Shown: positions 34,541-43,975 of the stretch, piece by piece
How positions within the stretch are numbered: the stretch's first letter is position 1
How the letters are laid out: each line of letters begins with the position of its first letter
From: an uncultured Lentisphaeria bacterium
GTDB lineage: Bacteria > Verrucomicrobiota > Lentisphaeria > Victivallales > UBA1829
Assembly: GCA_949282305.1 (NCBI GenBank)
Contig: CASDPB010000066.1
Coordinates: forward strand, 1-59,296
DNA: 59,296 nt
Direction of reading: 5' to 3'
The notes under the pieces: generated by a model
The model's input: the letters and a program-made list of their open reading frames with translations, nothing else
Databases searched by the model: none
Told to the model about the DNA's origin: nothing
Translations under genes and position numbers: made by a program

Positions 34541-35533
34541 TTGGAAACAAAGACAAAAAAGGGAAACGGTGCTGTACTGGCGCTGGTGGCGGATCGCGCG
34601 CGGGTTTCCGCGGGAACGGTAAGCAGAGTCTTCAACAATTGCGGAGAGATACCACCCCGAACCCGGATTCGGGTTCTGGCGTCCGCACGTGAACTGGGGT
34701 TCCGTCCTCGTGTCGGGATACGCGGCAAACAGATTGCGCTTGTCACTGAACCTCCGCAGAATACAGTGATGGGCGGTTATGTCAATACCTTGACGCAATA
34801 CATCTGTTTTGCCCTTTCCCTGCGAAAAGCAAGCGTGTCAATGATAACGGAAGATCATATTAATCTTCTTGCCGAAAGCTGGTTTGACGGAGTGATCGGA
34901 ATTGCATGGCGGGAAGACACCATTGAAGTGCTGAAAGAACTGCATATTCCAGTAGTCTGGTTCTGCGACAATCAGGCGAAATGGTTTCATACTGTTTATT
35001 CGGATGCCCGCAAGACGGGGGAATTGGTCGGCAGTTATCTGCTTGCAAAGGGGCACCGGAAAATTGCGGTGATTCATCAGACCGACTATACCGGGTGCAA
35101 CCGTCTGGTTGGGGTCCGGCTGGCGATGGTAAAAGCCGGACTTGACCCGGAGCGGCTGCTTCTGGGACTGGAGACAACTCCCGAACTGCTCCATTTTTCC
35201 GTGAAACGGCTGATTGATGCGGATTGTTCCGCGGTATGGGTGCCGGGCGAGGACATGAATGCGATAAAAGTAAGCTGGCTGATTCAGGAGCTGGCGGGGA
35301 AGCGGATTCCGGAGGATATTTCATTGATTGCGTCGGAAAACCCGGAAATCACCGCATTTCAGCGTCCCGCTCTGACAGCTGTTCAGGCTCCGTTACGCGA
35401 AATGGCGGAAGCGGCGGTTCGGATCATCATGGAAGACCGGCATGAGGGATTGACCAGCATTGAGATGCCAGTCCGGCTGATAGAGAGAAATTCCGTTGCG
35501 GTTTTACCCGCGGCGGCTCCTGTTCGTCAATGA
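34541..35533 (+). CDS. LacI-family transcriptional regulator
   Basis: A 330-residue regulator. The N-terminal helix-turn-helix has ALVADRARVSAGTVSRVFNN followed by GEIPPRTRIRVLASARELGF, the LacI DNA-binding domain and hinge. The C-terminal periplasmic-binding-protein-like domain (about 65-315) includes FDGVIGIAWREDTIEVL and the late ITAFQRPALTAVQAPLREMA. The recognition helix and hinge are intact. A TTG at 34541 is preferred as start because GGAGAGG lies 6 bases upstream; an in-frame ATG at 34526 has no such site. It lies between the symporter and the pseudopilin/hydrolase genes and likely controls this sugar locus. Confidence 0.88.
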   Translation: METKTKKGNGAVLALVADRARVSAGTVSRVFNNCGEIPPRTRIRVLASARELGFRPRVGIRGKQIALVTEPPQNTVMGGYVNTLTQYICFALSLRKASVSMITEDHINLLAESWFDGVIGIAWREDTIEVLKELHIPVVWFCDNQAKWFHTVYSDARKTGELVGSYLLAKGHRKIAVIHQTDYTGCNRLVGVRLAMVKAGLDPERLLLGLETTPELLHFSVKRLIDADCSAVWVPGEDMNAIKVSWLIQELAGKRIPEDISLIASENPEITAFQRPALTAVQAPLREMAEAAVRIIMEDRHEGLTSIEMPVRLIERNSVAVLPAAAPVRQ

Positions 35534-35569
35534 AAGTTCAATAAAATAATTTTGAAAAGGAGAAAAGCC

Positions 35570-36352
35570 ATGAAGAAAATCAAGACGGCGCCGGACATCT
35601 TTTCGGGAAAAAAGTGTTCCGGCGAAGAAAAAAAGCGGAACGGAGACTGTGGAAAATTCACATTGATCGAGCTCCTCATTGTAATTGCTGTCGTTGCAAT
35701 TCTGGCCGCATTGCTACTGCCTGCGCTGAATCAGGCAAAAATGACGGCACAGTCCATCTCCTGCGTCAATAATCTGGGGCAGTTCGGGAAGGTTTCGCAG
35801 ATGTATATGGCGGATTACAACGACTGGGCGCTGACCGCCTACATGAAGGGCAGCGGATACTGGTATAAAATGCTGACGGATACTTACGGTATAACGGAAA
35901 AGACATATCACTGTCCGTCGGAACCGTTTTTTGAGTATTCGACAGCCGGGATTAATTACGGAATCAACACCCATACATTTGGGGTGTCCAAGGACGACAA
36001 CCAGAAATTGCTGCCGCAAAAAGGCAGCAGAATATCCATGTTCGGACGGGATTCCCGTCTGGTTATGTTCATTGATACTCCGCCGATGAGTCCCGATTAC
36101 AAAGGTCGGATACGGCATACATCCGGAAGTCCGACGCAGTTCGCGCCGACTTCGCCGGTTGCTCCGTATGAGTCCTCCACTGCGTGGTATCCATCGTATG
36201 TGCGACACAGAAAGCGTGCCAATACCGCGATGTTTGACGGTCATGTCCAGTCACTGAGCTATCATGATCTGCGCTACCGGCGCAATGAGTTTTTCAATCC
36301 CTGTCTGAAACAGTATGTTGACAGCACGTTGCAGATTCGGGAACTGAATTGA
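35570..36352 (+). CDS. Pseudopilin-type protein with pilin-like N-terminal helix
   Basis: A 260-residue protein. An unusually long basic leader of about 34 residues precedes the type IV pilin-like segment [20 protein letters not shown] (residues 36-55), with the conserved glutamate at +5. The residue before F is lysine, not the glycine that prepilin peptidase normally needs, although G-K-F is near. After the helix come [20 protein letters not shown] and a C-terminal [20 protein letters not shown], typical of the abundant DUF1559/GspG-like proteins of Lentisphaerota and Planctomycetota. AAGGAGA precedes the ATG at 35570. No secretion ATPase or prepilin peptidase genes are nearby. It is likely cotranscribed with the hydrolase after it. 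Confidence 0.85.
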   Translation: MKKIKTAPDIFSGKKCSGEEKKRNGDCGKFTLIELLIVIAVVAILAALLLPALNQAKMTAQSISCVNNLGQFGKVSQMYMADYNDWALTAYMKGSGYWYKMLTDTYGITEKTYHCPSEPFFEYSTAGINYGINTHTFGVSKDDNQKLLPQKGSRISMFGRDSRLVMFIDTPPMSPDYKGRIRHTSGSPTQFAPTSPVAPYESSTAWYPSYVRHRKRANTAMFDGHVQSLSYHDLRYRRNEFFNPCLKQYVDSTLQIRELN

Positions 36353-36396
36353 CGTTTTTACCATATTGCAACTGAAATCATGGAAGGAATGTGAAG

Positions 36397-39351
36397 ATGA
36401 GAAGATTTTCTGTGGCTTTGTCCGCCATTGTATGTCTGGCTGTTTTCCTAGTCGGGAATGCGGCTGAGATCATGCCGCTGCCGGCTGGAAAACCGAAGAC
36501 GCGCGGGTCCTCAACCGCCGTATACGGCAGAGACGGCTCCCTGACGGTTACGATCAGTCGTCCTCACGGGAACCCGGACATCCGGCTTTTCGCTCCTGAA
36601 GGCCATAAATACTGGGATATGTCCCGAGGCCAATATTTTGCGGTTGATGTGACCAATCTTTCACGGGAACGCCAAGCGCGCCTGTTTCTGCTTCTGCGGA
36701 CGGAAGTCCCCGGAAACAAGGGGCATCTCAATGCGGGCATAGCCTTGAATCCAGGCGAAACCCGAACACTCCGTGTGGCTCTGCCACATCAGTGGAAGTA
36801 TGCGACGCCGGAAAAGATTCCGGGGCAGCGAACCATTGACACCGCCAGGATCGTTTCGATTGATTTCAACATGAAGGGATGGTATGAACCGACTGTACCG
36901 CAGTTGATCCATTGCAGATTGTCTGATTTCCGGCTGGAGGGGAAGCTGATTCCGGCGGAGAATGTATCGCCTGTCCACATGAAGAATTTCTATCCGTTTG
37001 TGGATCTTTATGGCCAATATGCGCACAGCGACTGGCCGGAGAAGATTCATTCCGACACCGATCTGAAAAAAGAGTTCGCGAGGGAAAAAGCCGAGCTTGA
37101 CGCTTCCCGGCGTCCTATGGAGTGGAATGAATATGGAGGCTGGAAAAACGGCCCGAAGCTGGCTGCGACCGGAAATTTCCGTGTGGAAAAATACCGGGGT
37201 AAATGGTTTTTCGTCGATCCTTCGGGATGTCTCTTCTTTTCGCACGGACTGGATGTGCTGATCAAACACACCGATCCGGTGAAAATCGATGGGCATGAGC
37301 ACTGGTTTCCTGCCGAAATCGGAAAATGGACTTTCCCGCATCGGGGAGCAACCTGCTGGCAAACAACGGACCGTTCTCTTCAGGTGAAGTACGGCAGGAA
37401 GGATTATGACGGCGATTTTTATCGAACATTGTCAAAACGTTTGGAGTATTGGGGATTCAACTCCGTCGGTGACTGGGGCAGCCCGGAGCTGATGGCGCTG
37501 GGGACTACGCCTTACACACTCCAGCTGACGGATTTCGACTGGAGCATGCCGCGGATCGGCAGAAAGTTCTATGACGTGTACGATCCTGTCTACCAGAACA
37601 AGATGAGGAATCTCTTCAAAATCGCCGCAGAGCGCAATCCGCAGGTAAGCAAATCAATCAACGACCCGATGTGCATTGGTTATTTTATTGACAATGAGCT
37701 GAATTTCGGAAACCGCAGCAACTTTGCGTTTCTCAGCGATGTAATGAGTGCTCCGGCGGAGAAAGCTGTCAAAAGGGCATTTGCTGCCGCAGTAAAGAAA
37801 AGATATGCCTCGATCGACGCTTTGAACAAGTCCTGGGGAACCGATTATGCCGATTGGGATGCGCTTCTGAAATCGACTGCCGTGCCGAAGAAAAGCCGCG
37901 GGCTGCGGATTGACATGGAGAAATTTTTCATGCAGACGGTTGAGCTTTATTTCCGCATGTGCCGTGATGCGGTGAAATCGGCTGCCCCGAACCGTCTTTA
38001 TCTGGGATGCCGCTTTGTGAATCTGGATGCCACTCATGCCGGTGTCGTGGTGCCCTGCGCAAAATATGCGGATGTGATCTCCGCCAACGTTTACGGACAT
38101 ACTCCGGCAAATTTCAGAATTGAGGGAATGCCGGACCGTCCGGTGCTGATCGGAGAATTCCAGTTCAGCACGAGTCTGCCGGGGCGCGGGCGTTTTGCTC
38201 CGAATATTGTGGCGGGAAGCACGGAACAGGAGCGCGCGACGGTTTACCTGCGCTATCTGCAGGGGGCGCTGCTTCATCCGAATATCATCGGTGCCCATTG
38301 GTTCCAGTTCCGCGACCAGCCTTTGACCGGGCGCTCTGACGGGGAGGGATTCCAGACGGGATTTGTGGACATTGCGGACACTCCTTACCGAGAGCTGACG
38401 AAAATGTCCCGCGAAATCGGTGAGAACATGTACCGCTTCCGCATGAATGGAAAATATTCCGATGGAATGAAAACCGACGGCGAGGAAGATAAATCTTATC
38501 AGAATGAGGCGGATTACGGCGAAAGCCATACCACGGCGTCTTTCGCTGCCGCGCCGATCAATTTGGCTCTCGGCGCCGAGGTTTCCGCCAGTTCCGAAGA
38601 CGGCAAGGATCCCGGTGCGATGCGTGCGGAAAAGGCGGTTGACGGCGATTGGAATTCCCGCTGGTCAAGCGGGACGAAGGCTCGGACTGCCTGGTTTTTG
38701 CTTGATCTGGGAGAACCGAAGGAGATCTGCGAAATCAAATTGCAATGGGAGTATGCCGGTGCGAAGGAATACTCCATTCTTTTCTCGGAAGATGGAAAGG
38801 AGTTTACCGAAGTCGCAGTAAAGAAGAACGGAAGGGCGGAGGAGGCAATCCGCTTTTTCATCAAACCGCGGAAAGCGCGGTTTGTCAAACTGGACTGCCG
38901 GAAAAGAGTGACATCTTTCGGATATTCTCTTTATGAGATTGAATTGTATGACAGAAGTTCCAATCTGGCGGCTGATGCTGGAGTGACCGCCAGTTCGGAG
39001 GATCGCGCCCCTTATGCCGCGGTTTATGCGGCGGATGGCGCAAGGTCAACCCGCTGGTCTTCTGTGCCCAGGGACGGACAATGGCTTCAGCTTGAACTCC
39101 CAGAGGAACGGGAAATCGCCCGGATTGTTCTCGACTGGGAACGTGCCGCGGCAGAGGATTTTTCCATTTCCCTTTCCCAGGACGGCAGACATTTTCAGGA
39201 GGTCTTCAGGGAAAAAGACGGGGCGGCAGGCCGACAGACTGTCAGCATTAAACCGCAAAAGGCGCGTTTTGTCCGGATAGACTGTCGCAAGCGTTTGACG
39301 TCCTACGGTTTTTCTCTTTATGAAGTGGAGCTTTACGGCAGACAATATTGA
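36397..39351 (+). CDS. Secreted GH50-like glycoside hydrolase with two CBM32/F5-8C domains
   Basis: A 984-residue exported enzyme; the signal peptide covers about 1-22 (VALSAIVCLAVFLVGNA). An N-terminal beta-sandwich (about 25-190) precedes a TIM-barrel of GH clan A type (about 220-690), most like GH50 beta-agarases. The expected acid/base is E434 in YFIDNELNFG and the nucleophile E587 in VLIGEFQFSTSLPGRGRF. Two tandem discoidin-like domains follow (about 721-855 and 860-984), each with a SASSEDG- or TASSEDR-type start, a W-S-S motif and a KPRKARFVKLDCRKR or KPQKARFVRIDCRKR end. They are an internal duplication. The preceding symporter and LacI regulator suggest uptake of the released sugar. 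GGAAGGA precedes the ATG at 36397. Confidence 0.8.
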   Translation: MRRFSVALSAIVCLAVFLVGNAAEIMPLPAGKPKTRGSSTAVYGRDGSLTVTISRPHGNPDIRLFAPEGHKYWDMSRGQYFAVDVTNLSRERQARLFLLLRTEVPGNKGHLNAGIALNPGETRTLRVALPHQWKYATPEKIPGQRTIDTARIVSIDFNMKGWYEPTVPQLIHCRLSDFRLEGKLIPAENVSPVHMKNFYPFVDLYGQYAHSDWPEKIHSDTDLKKEFAREKAELDASRRPMEWNEYGGWKNGPKLAATGNFRVEKYRGKWFFVDPSGCLFFSHGLDVLIKHTDPVKIDGHEHWFPAEIGKWTFPHRGATCWQTTDRSLQVKYGRKDYDGDFYRTLSKRLEYWGFNSVGDWGSPELMALGTTPYTLQLTDFDWSMPRIGRKFYDVYDPVYQNKMRNLFKIAAERNPQVSKSINDPMCIGYFIDNELNFGNRSNFAFLSDVMSAPAEKAVKRAFAAAVKKRYASIDALNKSWGTDYADWDALLKSTAVPKKSRGLRIDMEKFFMQTVELYFRMCRDAVKSAAPNRLYLGCRFVNLDATHAGVVVPCAKYADVISANVYGHTPANFRIEGMPDRPVLIGEFQFSTSLPGRGRFAPNIVAGSTEQERATVYLRYLQGALLHPNIIGAHWFQFRDQPLTGRSDGEGFQTGFVDIADTPYRELTKMSREIGENMYRFRMNGKYSDGMKTDGEEDKSYQNEADYGESHTTASFAAAPINLALGAEVSASSEDGKDPGAMRAEKAVDGDWNSRWSSGTKARTAWFLLDLGEPKEICEIKLQWEYAGAKEYSILFSEDGKEFTEVAVKKNGRAEEAIRFFIKPRKARFVKLDCRKRVTSFGYSLYEIELYDRSSNLAADAGVTASSEDRAPYAAVYAADGARSTRWSSVPRDGQWLQLELPEEREIARIVLDWERAAAEDFSISLSQDGRHFQEVFREKDGAAGRQTVSIKPQKARFVRIDCRKRLTSYGFSLYEVELYGRQY

Positions 39352-39532
39352 ACTGTCCGCAGCCGCTTTTGTTTGACTACCGGGCATGGAAGCTGGCTCC
39401 GGGAGGCTTTCAAGGCGGCTGGGACGGACTGGTCAGGTCAGGATGACTTATTTTCCTTACTTTGTGAGGGATTCGATTTGAAAGAGATTTCCTCCTGTGC
39501 TAGACTATCCGGAAAACAGAAGGAGATACCCC

Positions 39533-40657
39533 ATGTCATACGCACCTTTTACGCTGAATTATCCGTCCAGAATCATTTTTGAGATCGGCGGCGCCGCACG
39601 TCTGGCGCAGGAACTTGCCCCCCATCGGCGGGTCCTGCTTGTCACAGGAAACCATTTCCGGGAGACGGCGGATTTTCATAAGATCATGGAGAGTCTCAAG
39701 GGATTTGAGGTGCGTCATGAGAGCGGGATTCATCCGGAACCGCCTCTGGAGGACGTCGACCGGCTGATTCGCGCAGGACGGGATTTCCACGCGGACTGTG
39801 TGGCTGCCGTCGGGGGTGGGAGCATCATTGATTCCGCAAAAGCCGCGGCGGCGCTGATTCCGCTCGACGGTCGGTGCGCGGATTATTTTTCCGGCGGAAA
39901 GGAGATTCCGGGGAAAGGGCTCTTCTTTGCCGCTCTGCCGACCAGTTCGGGGACAGGCGCGGAAATTACAAACAACTCCGTGCTGACGGATGCCGCAACG
40001 AGGATCAAGAAATCTCTGCGGCATCCGTCCATGATTGCGGATGTCGCCATTGCAGACCCCGTTCTGACACTATCCTGTCCTCCGGCTCAAACCGCCGCGA
40101 GCGGACTGGATGCCTTTGTGCAGGCGTTTGAGTCGTGCACGTCTCCGAAGGCTTCTTCGGTTTCCCGCGCGCTTGCCTATGCGGCGATCCGCAGAATCAG
40201 GGAAAATCTGCTGAATGCCTGTCAATACCCGTCCGTGCTCGACTACCGGACGGGCATGAGCGAAGGAAGTCTGCTGTCGGCGATGGCGTTTTCCCAGACC
40301 GGACTGGGAGCGATCCACGGTCTTGCGCATCCGATCGGTTCCCTGCTTCATGTTCCGCACGGGAAGACGTGTGCGACTCTGATTCCCTCGGTCGTCGCCT
40401 GGAATCTGCCGTGCTGCCGTGAGGAATATGCGGCGATTGCCCGGGAATGCGGATTCGGTTCCGCCGCGGAAGACTTTCTGAACGGCGCGCTGGAGCTCTG
40501 CCGTGCGCTGGGAGTCCGGGCGGATTTTTCCGAATATGGATTGAATGAATCGCATTTTAACTTCATCGTGAAGAACTGCCGGAGTGCAAGCATGAAGCTG
40601 AATCCGCGTCCGATGTCGGATGATGATGTGCGGGAACTTCTGAAAACTCTGGTTTGA
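39533..40657 (+). CDS. Iron-containing alcohol dehydrogenase family protein
   Basis: A 374-residue NAD(P)-dependent dehydrogenase of the group III (Fe-ADH) family. The nucleotide-binding domain has [20 protein letters not shown], the metal region has [17 protein letters not shown] and [20 protein letters not shown] with the metal aspartate, and the metal histidines are in [27 protein letters not shown] lies before the ATG at 39533. The substrate (aldehyde, lactaldehyde, glycerol or similar) is not clear. It could process a product of the upstream sugar locus. The 180 bases before it show no gene. Confidence 0.9.
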   Translation: MSYAPFTLNYPSRIIFEIGGAARLAQELAPHRRVLLVTGNHFRETADFHKIMESLKGFEVRHESGIHPEPPLEDVDRLIRAGRDFHADCVAAVGGGSIIDSAKAAAALIPLDGRCADYFSGGKEIPGKGLFFAALPTSSGTGAEITNNSVLTDAATRIKKSLRHPSMIADVAIADPVLTLSCPPAQTAASGLDAFVQAFESCTSPKASSVSRALAYAAIRRIRENLLNACQYPSVLDYRTGMSEGSLLSAMAFSQTGLGAIHGLAHPIGSLLHVPHGKTCATLIPSVVAWNLPCCREEYAAIARECGFGSAAEDFLNGALELCRALGVRADFSEYGLNESHFNFIVKNCRSASMKLNPRPMSDDDVRELLKTLV

Positions 40658-40726
40658 CTCCTGCTCTCTCGCGGCAGGAAGAGAGGAAAGACCTTCTGTT
40701 TTTTGTGTTTTTTTCGGAATGGGGCT

Positions 40727-40754
40727 TTGCAAACTCTTCTTCCCGGGTTATATT
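40727..40754 (+). promoter_or_regulatory. Promoter of the cobalamin operon
   Basis: TTGCAA (40727-40732), a 16-base spacer and TATATT (40749-40754) are placed so that transcription would start near 40761, directly at the riboswitch. Confidence 0.55.
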
Positions 40755-40759
40755 AGTGG

Positions 40760-40880
40760 CTCCGTTGACTGCAAACAGTGAATTCGGTGTGAGTCCGAAG
40801 CTGTCGCGCAACCGTTATAGTCGGGTCCTGTTGCAGTCAGATTTTTTTTCGGCGGGTATTGCAAGCGAATATGCCGCCAG
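40760..40880 (+). promoter_or_regulatory. Cobalamin riboswitch
   Basis: The conserved core reads GTGAATTCGGTGTGAGTCCG (40778-40797) and then AAGCTGTCGCGCAACCGTTA (40798-40817), followed by TAGTCGG. This matches the B12-box region of cobalamin riboswitches. A closing helix pairs TTGACTGCAA (40765-40774) with TTGCAGTCA (40831-40839). Eight T residues follow, and then a hairpin (40851-40878) that probably gives the kissing-loop partner. The short form without the large P7-P12 extension resembles the type II class. The ATG of the first gene is 33 bases further on, so control at translation start or by termination is possible. Confidence 0.88.
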
Positions 40881-40911
40881 AATTGTGCGCGTAACACAAA
40901 GGATAAAAAAA

Positions 40912-42033
40912 ATGCGGCACCATTCTATTTCATCTCCATGCCGGATCGCGGGACTCTTCCCCGCGGAGCAGAAAGCGAACCATGAACCTCTTCACACGGC
41001 GGAACACCGGTCCGCACCCGGTTTCCGGAAAACATCAGACGGCGGCAGGGCAGGGACCGCGACCTGCTGTGAGGCAGGCGGCAGGGGGATTCCCGGAATT
41101 GCAGTTTCCGTCTTTCTCCGTAATTCCCTGTTTTCCGCTTCTCTTCCCATGAGGGGAAAGATGCGGAATTTCTCCCTCATAGAGCTTCTCGTCGTGATTG
41201 CGGTCATCGCCATTCTCGCAGGGATGCTTCTGCCCGCATTGGGGATGGCGAGAGAAAAGGCGAAAGGCATCCAATGCGCCTCGAATCTGAAGCAGGTCGG
41301 GACTGCGTGGAAATTCTATTCCGGAGACTGGGATTATAATATGCCGAGCTATGGAACAGATAAAAAAACTATCTGGCTGGGAAAAAAAGAAGGAAGCAAT
41401 CTTTCCGGTGTTTCCGGTGTTTTTATTTATCAATGGCATTTGGAGCAGGGATTTATGGGAATGTATTTAAACCCTAAAACCGTGCATTCATTGAAATGTC
41501 CTGCTATGGAACAAAGTCTGGATCCTGATGATGATTTGCTGGTTACAGGAGCCGGCGGATATGCGTATAATGTGAACATAGGTTCACAGATGTATTTCCA
41601 GTCCGGCACTGGAGGAAGCGGCTCTTCCGGTTCTTCGCGAAGCATGTACAATGGTTACGGATTGAAAGACTCTCAAATCCAACAACCAAGCCAGACCGTT
41701 ATATTTGGAGATTATGCAACTCCGGCATCTGGCAAATTGGGATCCGTTGTAGCTTATCCCGATATGTACGGATACTATTCCGTCGGAAGCACTACCGGGG
41801 ATACTCATAGTCTGGTGATAGATGGTTCCAAAGCTGCAAATGGATGCGGAATTCATTTTCGACATGCGGCTTCCGCCAATATTTTATGGGCTGATGGTCA
41901 TGTGGATTCCCGTAAAATGGCTTTTGTGAATGAATCGCAGACGGCGTGTGCAGGTTTTAATACGATTCATAAAATCGGAGATTTCGGTCCCAGGAACAAC
42001 ATGTATTACGATCCATGGAGCATTACGGAATGA
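40912..42033 (+). CDS. Pseudopilin-type protein, first gene of the cobalamin operon
   Basis: A 373-residue protein of the same superfamily as 35570-36352. The pilin-like segment [20 protein letters not shown] starts at residue 87. It is followed by the [20 protein letters not shown] motif and ends with a [16 protein letters not shown] motif. The start at 40912 has AAAGGATA at good distance and would give an 86-residue leader rich in G, R and C. An internal ATG at 41161 with GAGGGG just before it would give the usual short leader. The last codon overlaps btuF (ATGATGA), so translation is probably coupled. No glycine precedes the processing position (R-N-F). Its place under the B12 riboswitch suggests a role in B12 acquisition at the envelope; this is inference. 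Confidence 0.8.
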   Translation: MRHHSISSPCRIAGLFPAEQKANHEPLHTAEHRSAPGFRKTSDGGRAGTATCCEAGGRGIPGIAVSVFLRNSLFSASLPMRGKMRNFSLIELLVVIAVIAILAGMLLPALGMAREKAKGIQCASNLKQVGTAWKFYSGDWDYNMPSYGTDKKTIWLGKKEGSNLSGVSGVFIYQWHLEQGFMGMYLNPKTVHSLKCPAMEQSLDPDDDLLVTGAGGYAYNVNIGSQMYFQSGTGGSGSSGSSRSMYNGYGLKDSQIQQPSQTVIFGDYATPASGKLGSVVAYPDMYGYYSVGSTTGDTHSLVIDGSKAANGCGIHFRHAASANILWADGHVDSRKMAFVNESQTACAGFNTIHKIGDFGPRNNMYYDPWSITE

Positions 42034-42968
42034 TGAAACAGCTTATTGCAGTCTTGTTGTCGCTTCCTCTTGTGCTTTCCGCGGGAATCGTTTCCGAAAC
42101 GGCGGACACGATTTCCTATCGGCAGAGCAACGGCGAGACCGTTACGGTGCATAAACTTCCGAAGCGTCCGGTGGTGCTTCATATCTCCCTGACGGGAATG
42201 TGGTATGCGGCGGGGGGAAAGGCAATCGCCAGACCTCATGCGCCGAGACTTCATGTTCTGCCGGAGGAGGCGAGAAATCTTCCCGATGTCGGTGACTTCT
42301 ACAATCCGAATCTGGAAAAACTGCTTGCTCTCAAGCCGGATCTTGTTCTGCTTCACAGCAAACGCGGGAAGCATTGGGAGGTTCAGAAACTCCTGCGTTC
42401 CGCCGGAGTGGAAAGTGTCTGCGTCGATTACACGAATTACGACGATTTCCTGAATCTGCTTGACTTTTTCAGCCGTTTGAACGGCAATCCGGAAGAAGCG
42501 GAAGCCGTGCGCAGGAAAATTACCGCGGAGGTGGATGTACTCTGTGCGGAAACGGCAAAGCTCAACCCGGTCACGTTCATCAGCATGATCGTTTCCGGCA
42601 CCGGTTTTCTTTCGGAGACTCCGCGCGGAAACACGGCGAACATGGCGACGCGCCTCGGCGGGCGAAATCTGGTTCCTCCCGCTTCTGTCGTCCGTGTGAA
42701 ATACAGCATGGAACAGCTGCTGATGTCCGATCCCGACGTGATTTTCCTGCTTTGCGCCGGTTCAAACAATAAACTTTCATCAAAAGTGCGCGCAATCCTT
42801 GACAAACGCCCCGACTGGCGTAATTTGAAGGCGGTAAGGAATCACCGTGTTTACGTGCTGGACGCCGAAAGTTATCTCTATCTGCCCGGCAGACGGTATC
42901 CCGAGGCGTTTCTCGGGCTTGCGAAATGCCTTTACCCGGAAAAGGACTGGGAGAAGATCGTGAAATGA
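42030..42968 (+). CDS. btuF: ABC transporter substrate-binding protein, BtuF-like (cobalamin/corrinoid)
   Basis: A 312-residue periplasmic binding protein with a signal peptide ([19 protein letters not shown]). The two-lobe class III fold is marked by [18 protein letters not shown] at the start, a long linking helix around [20 protein letters not shown], and the C-terminal [20 protein letters not shown]. The riboswitch and the following permease and ATPase genes identify it as the corrinoid binder rather than a siderophore binder. It has no lipobox cysteine, so it should be soluble. It overlaps the pseudopilin gene and btuC by 4 bases each. Confidence 0.88.
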   Translation: MMKQLIAVLLSLPLVLSAGIVSETADTISYRQSNGETVTVHKLPKRPVVLHISLTGMWYAAGGKAIARPHAPRLHVLPEEARNLPDVGDFYNPNLEKLLALKPDLVLLHSKRGKHWEVQKLLRSAGVESVCVDYTNYDDFLNLLDFFSRLNGNPEEAEAVRRKITAEVDVLCAETAKLNPVTFISMIVSGTGFLSETPRGNTANMATRLGGRNLVPPASVVRVKYSMEQLLMSDPDVIFLLCAGSNNKLSSKVRAILDKRPDWRNLKAVRNHRVYVLDAESYLYLPGRRYPEAFLGLAKCLYPEKDWEKIVK

Positions 42969-43975
42969 TCGACGGGGACGTAAGACAGCGTCCGGGATTC
43001 CGGATTGTAATTTTGCTGCTGCTGGCGCTTTTTGCCGTTTCGGCTTTGCTCGGTGCGATGCGCTGCGGTTCCCGTGAACTGTCTTATGCCCGGATCATTG
43101 AAACTCTCTGGAACGCGGACGGGGGAACGGATTTCCTGATTCTGTATTACATCCGTCTTCCCCGGGTGGTTCTGGGGGCGATGGTGGGGGCGAGCCTTGC
43201 CTTGTCCGGCGCGATTCTTCAGGGAGTCATGCGCAATCCGCTGGCGTCGCCGGGAATCATCGGCGTTTCCGCCGGAGGCGCGCTGACTGCCGTTGCGATT
43301 ATGCTTCTTCTGCCTCAGTTTGCGTCGCTTCTGGTGCCGTCTGCCTTCTGCGGCGCACTGGCGACCGCCGTTCTTGTGTATGCGCTTGCGTGGAAAGGCG
43401 GCATCCAGCCGGTGCGCCTGATTCTTTCCGGCGTGGCGGTCGCGAGCATGTTGAGCGCCCTTGTCAGCGTCCTGCTGCTGTTCAATTCCGAGCGCGCCGT
43501 GGTGATTCTGGATTTCATGATCGGGAGTCTTTCCGCGAAGTCATGGACACAGATCCAGCTTGTCTGGCCGTATATGGCGGGCGGCGTGATCGTGTCGCTT
43601 CTGCTGGCGCAGACGTTGAACATTCTGGTGCTTGGCGATGAAGTCGCAACGGGGCTCGGGCTCCGCGTGGAGCTGGTGCGTGTGATTCTGCTTGCCCTGA
43701 GCGCGCTTCTTGCGGCGGCGTCCGTGAGCGTGGTCGGGCTTCTCGGTTTCGTGGGGCTGATCGCGCCTCATATCGTGCGGCTCATGATCGGTTCCGACTA
43801 CCGTTATCTGCTGCCCGGTTCCGTCCTGTTCGGCGCGGGGATGCTGGTATGGTGCGATACGGTCGGGCGGATGGTGATGGACCCCGTGGAGCTTCCCGTC
43901 GGGATCATTCTCGCGCTTCTCGGTCCCCCTTTCTTTCTGTATCTGCTGAGAAGGAGCGGCGGGCATGAAACTTGA
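42965..43975 (+). CDS. btuC: Cobalamin ABC transporter permease (FecCD/BtuC family)
   Basis: A 336-residue inner-membrane permease with about nine or ten helices. Motifs are IRLPRVVLGAMVGASLALSG and GVMRNPLASPGIIGVSAGGA, both typical of BtuC/FecCD, and the ATPase-coupling region VGLLGFVGLIAPHIVRLMIG near the C terminus. The ATG at 42965 overlaps the btuF stop; the frame from 42926 is less likely. It pairs with the ATPase encoded next, whose start lies inside this gene (11-base overlap). Confidence 0.92.
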   Translation: MIDGDVRQRPGFRIVILLLLALFAVSALLGAMRCGSRELSYARIIETLWNADGGTDFLILYYIRLPRVVLGAMVGASLALSGAILQGVMRNPLASPGIIGVSAGGALTAVAIMLLLPQFASLLVPSAFCGALATAVLVYALAWKGGIQPVRLILSGVAVASMLSALVSVLLLFNSERAVVILDFMIGSLSAKSWTQIQLVWPYMAGGVIVSLLLAQTLNILVLGDEVATGLGLRVELVRVILLALSALLAAASVSVVGLLGFVGLIAPHIVRLMIGSDYRYLLPGSVLFGAGMLVWCDTVGRMVMDPVELPVGIILALLGPPFFLYLLRRSGGHET

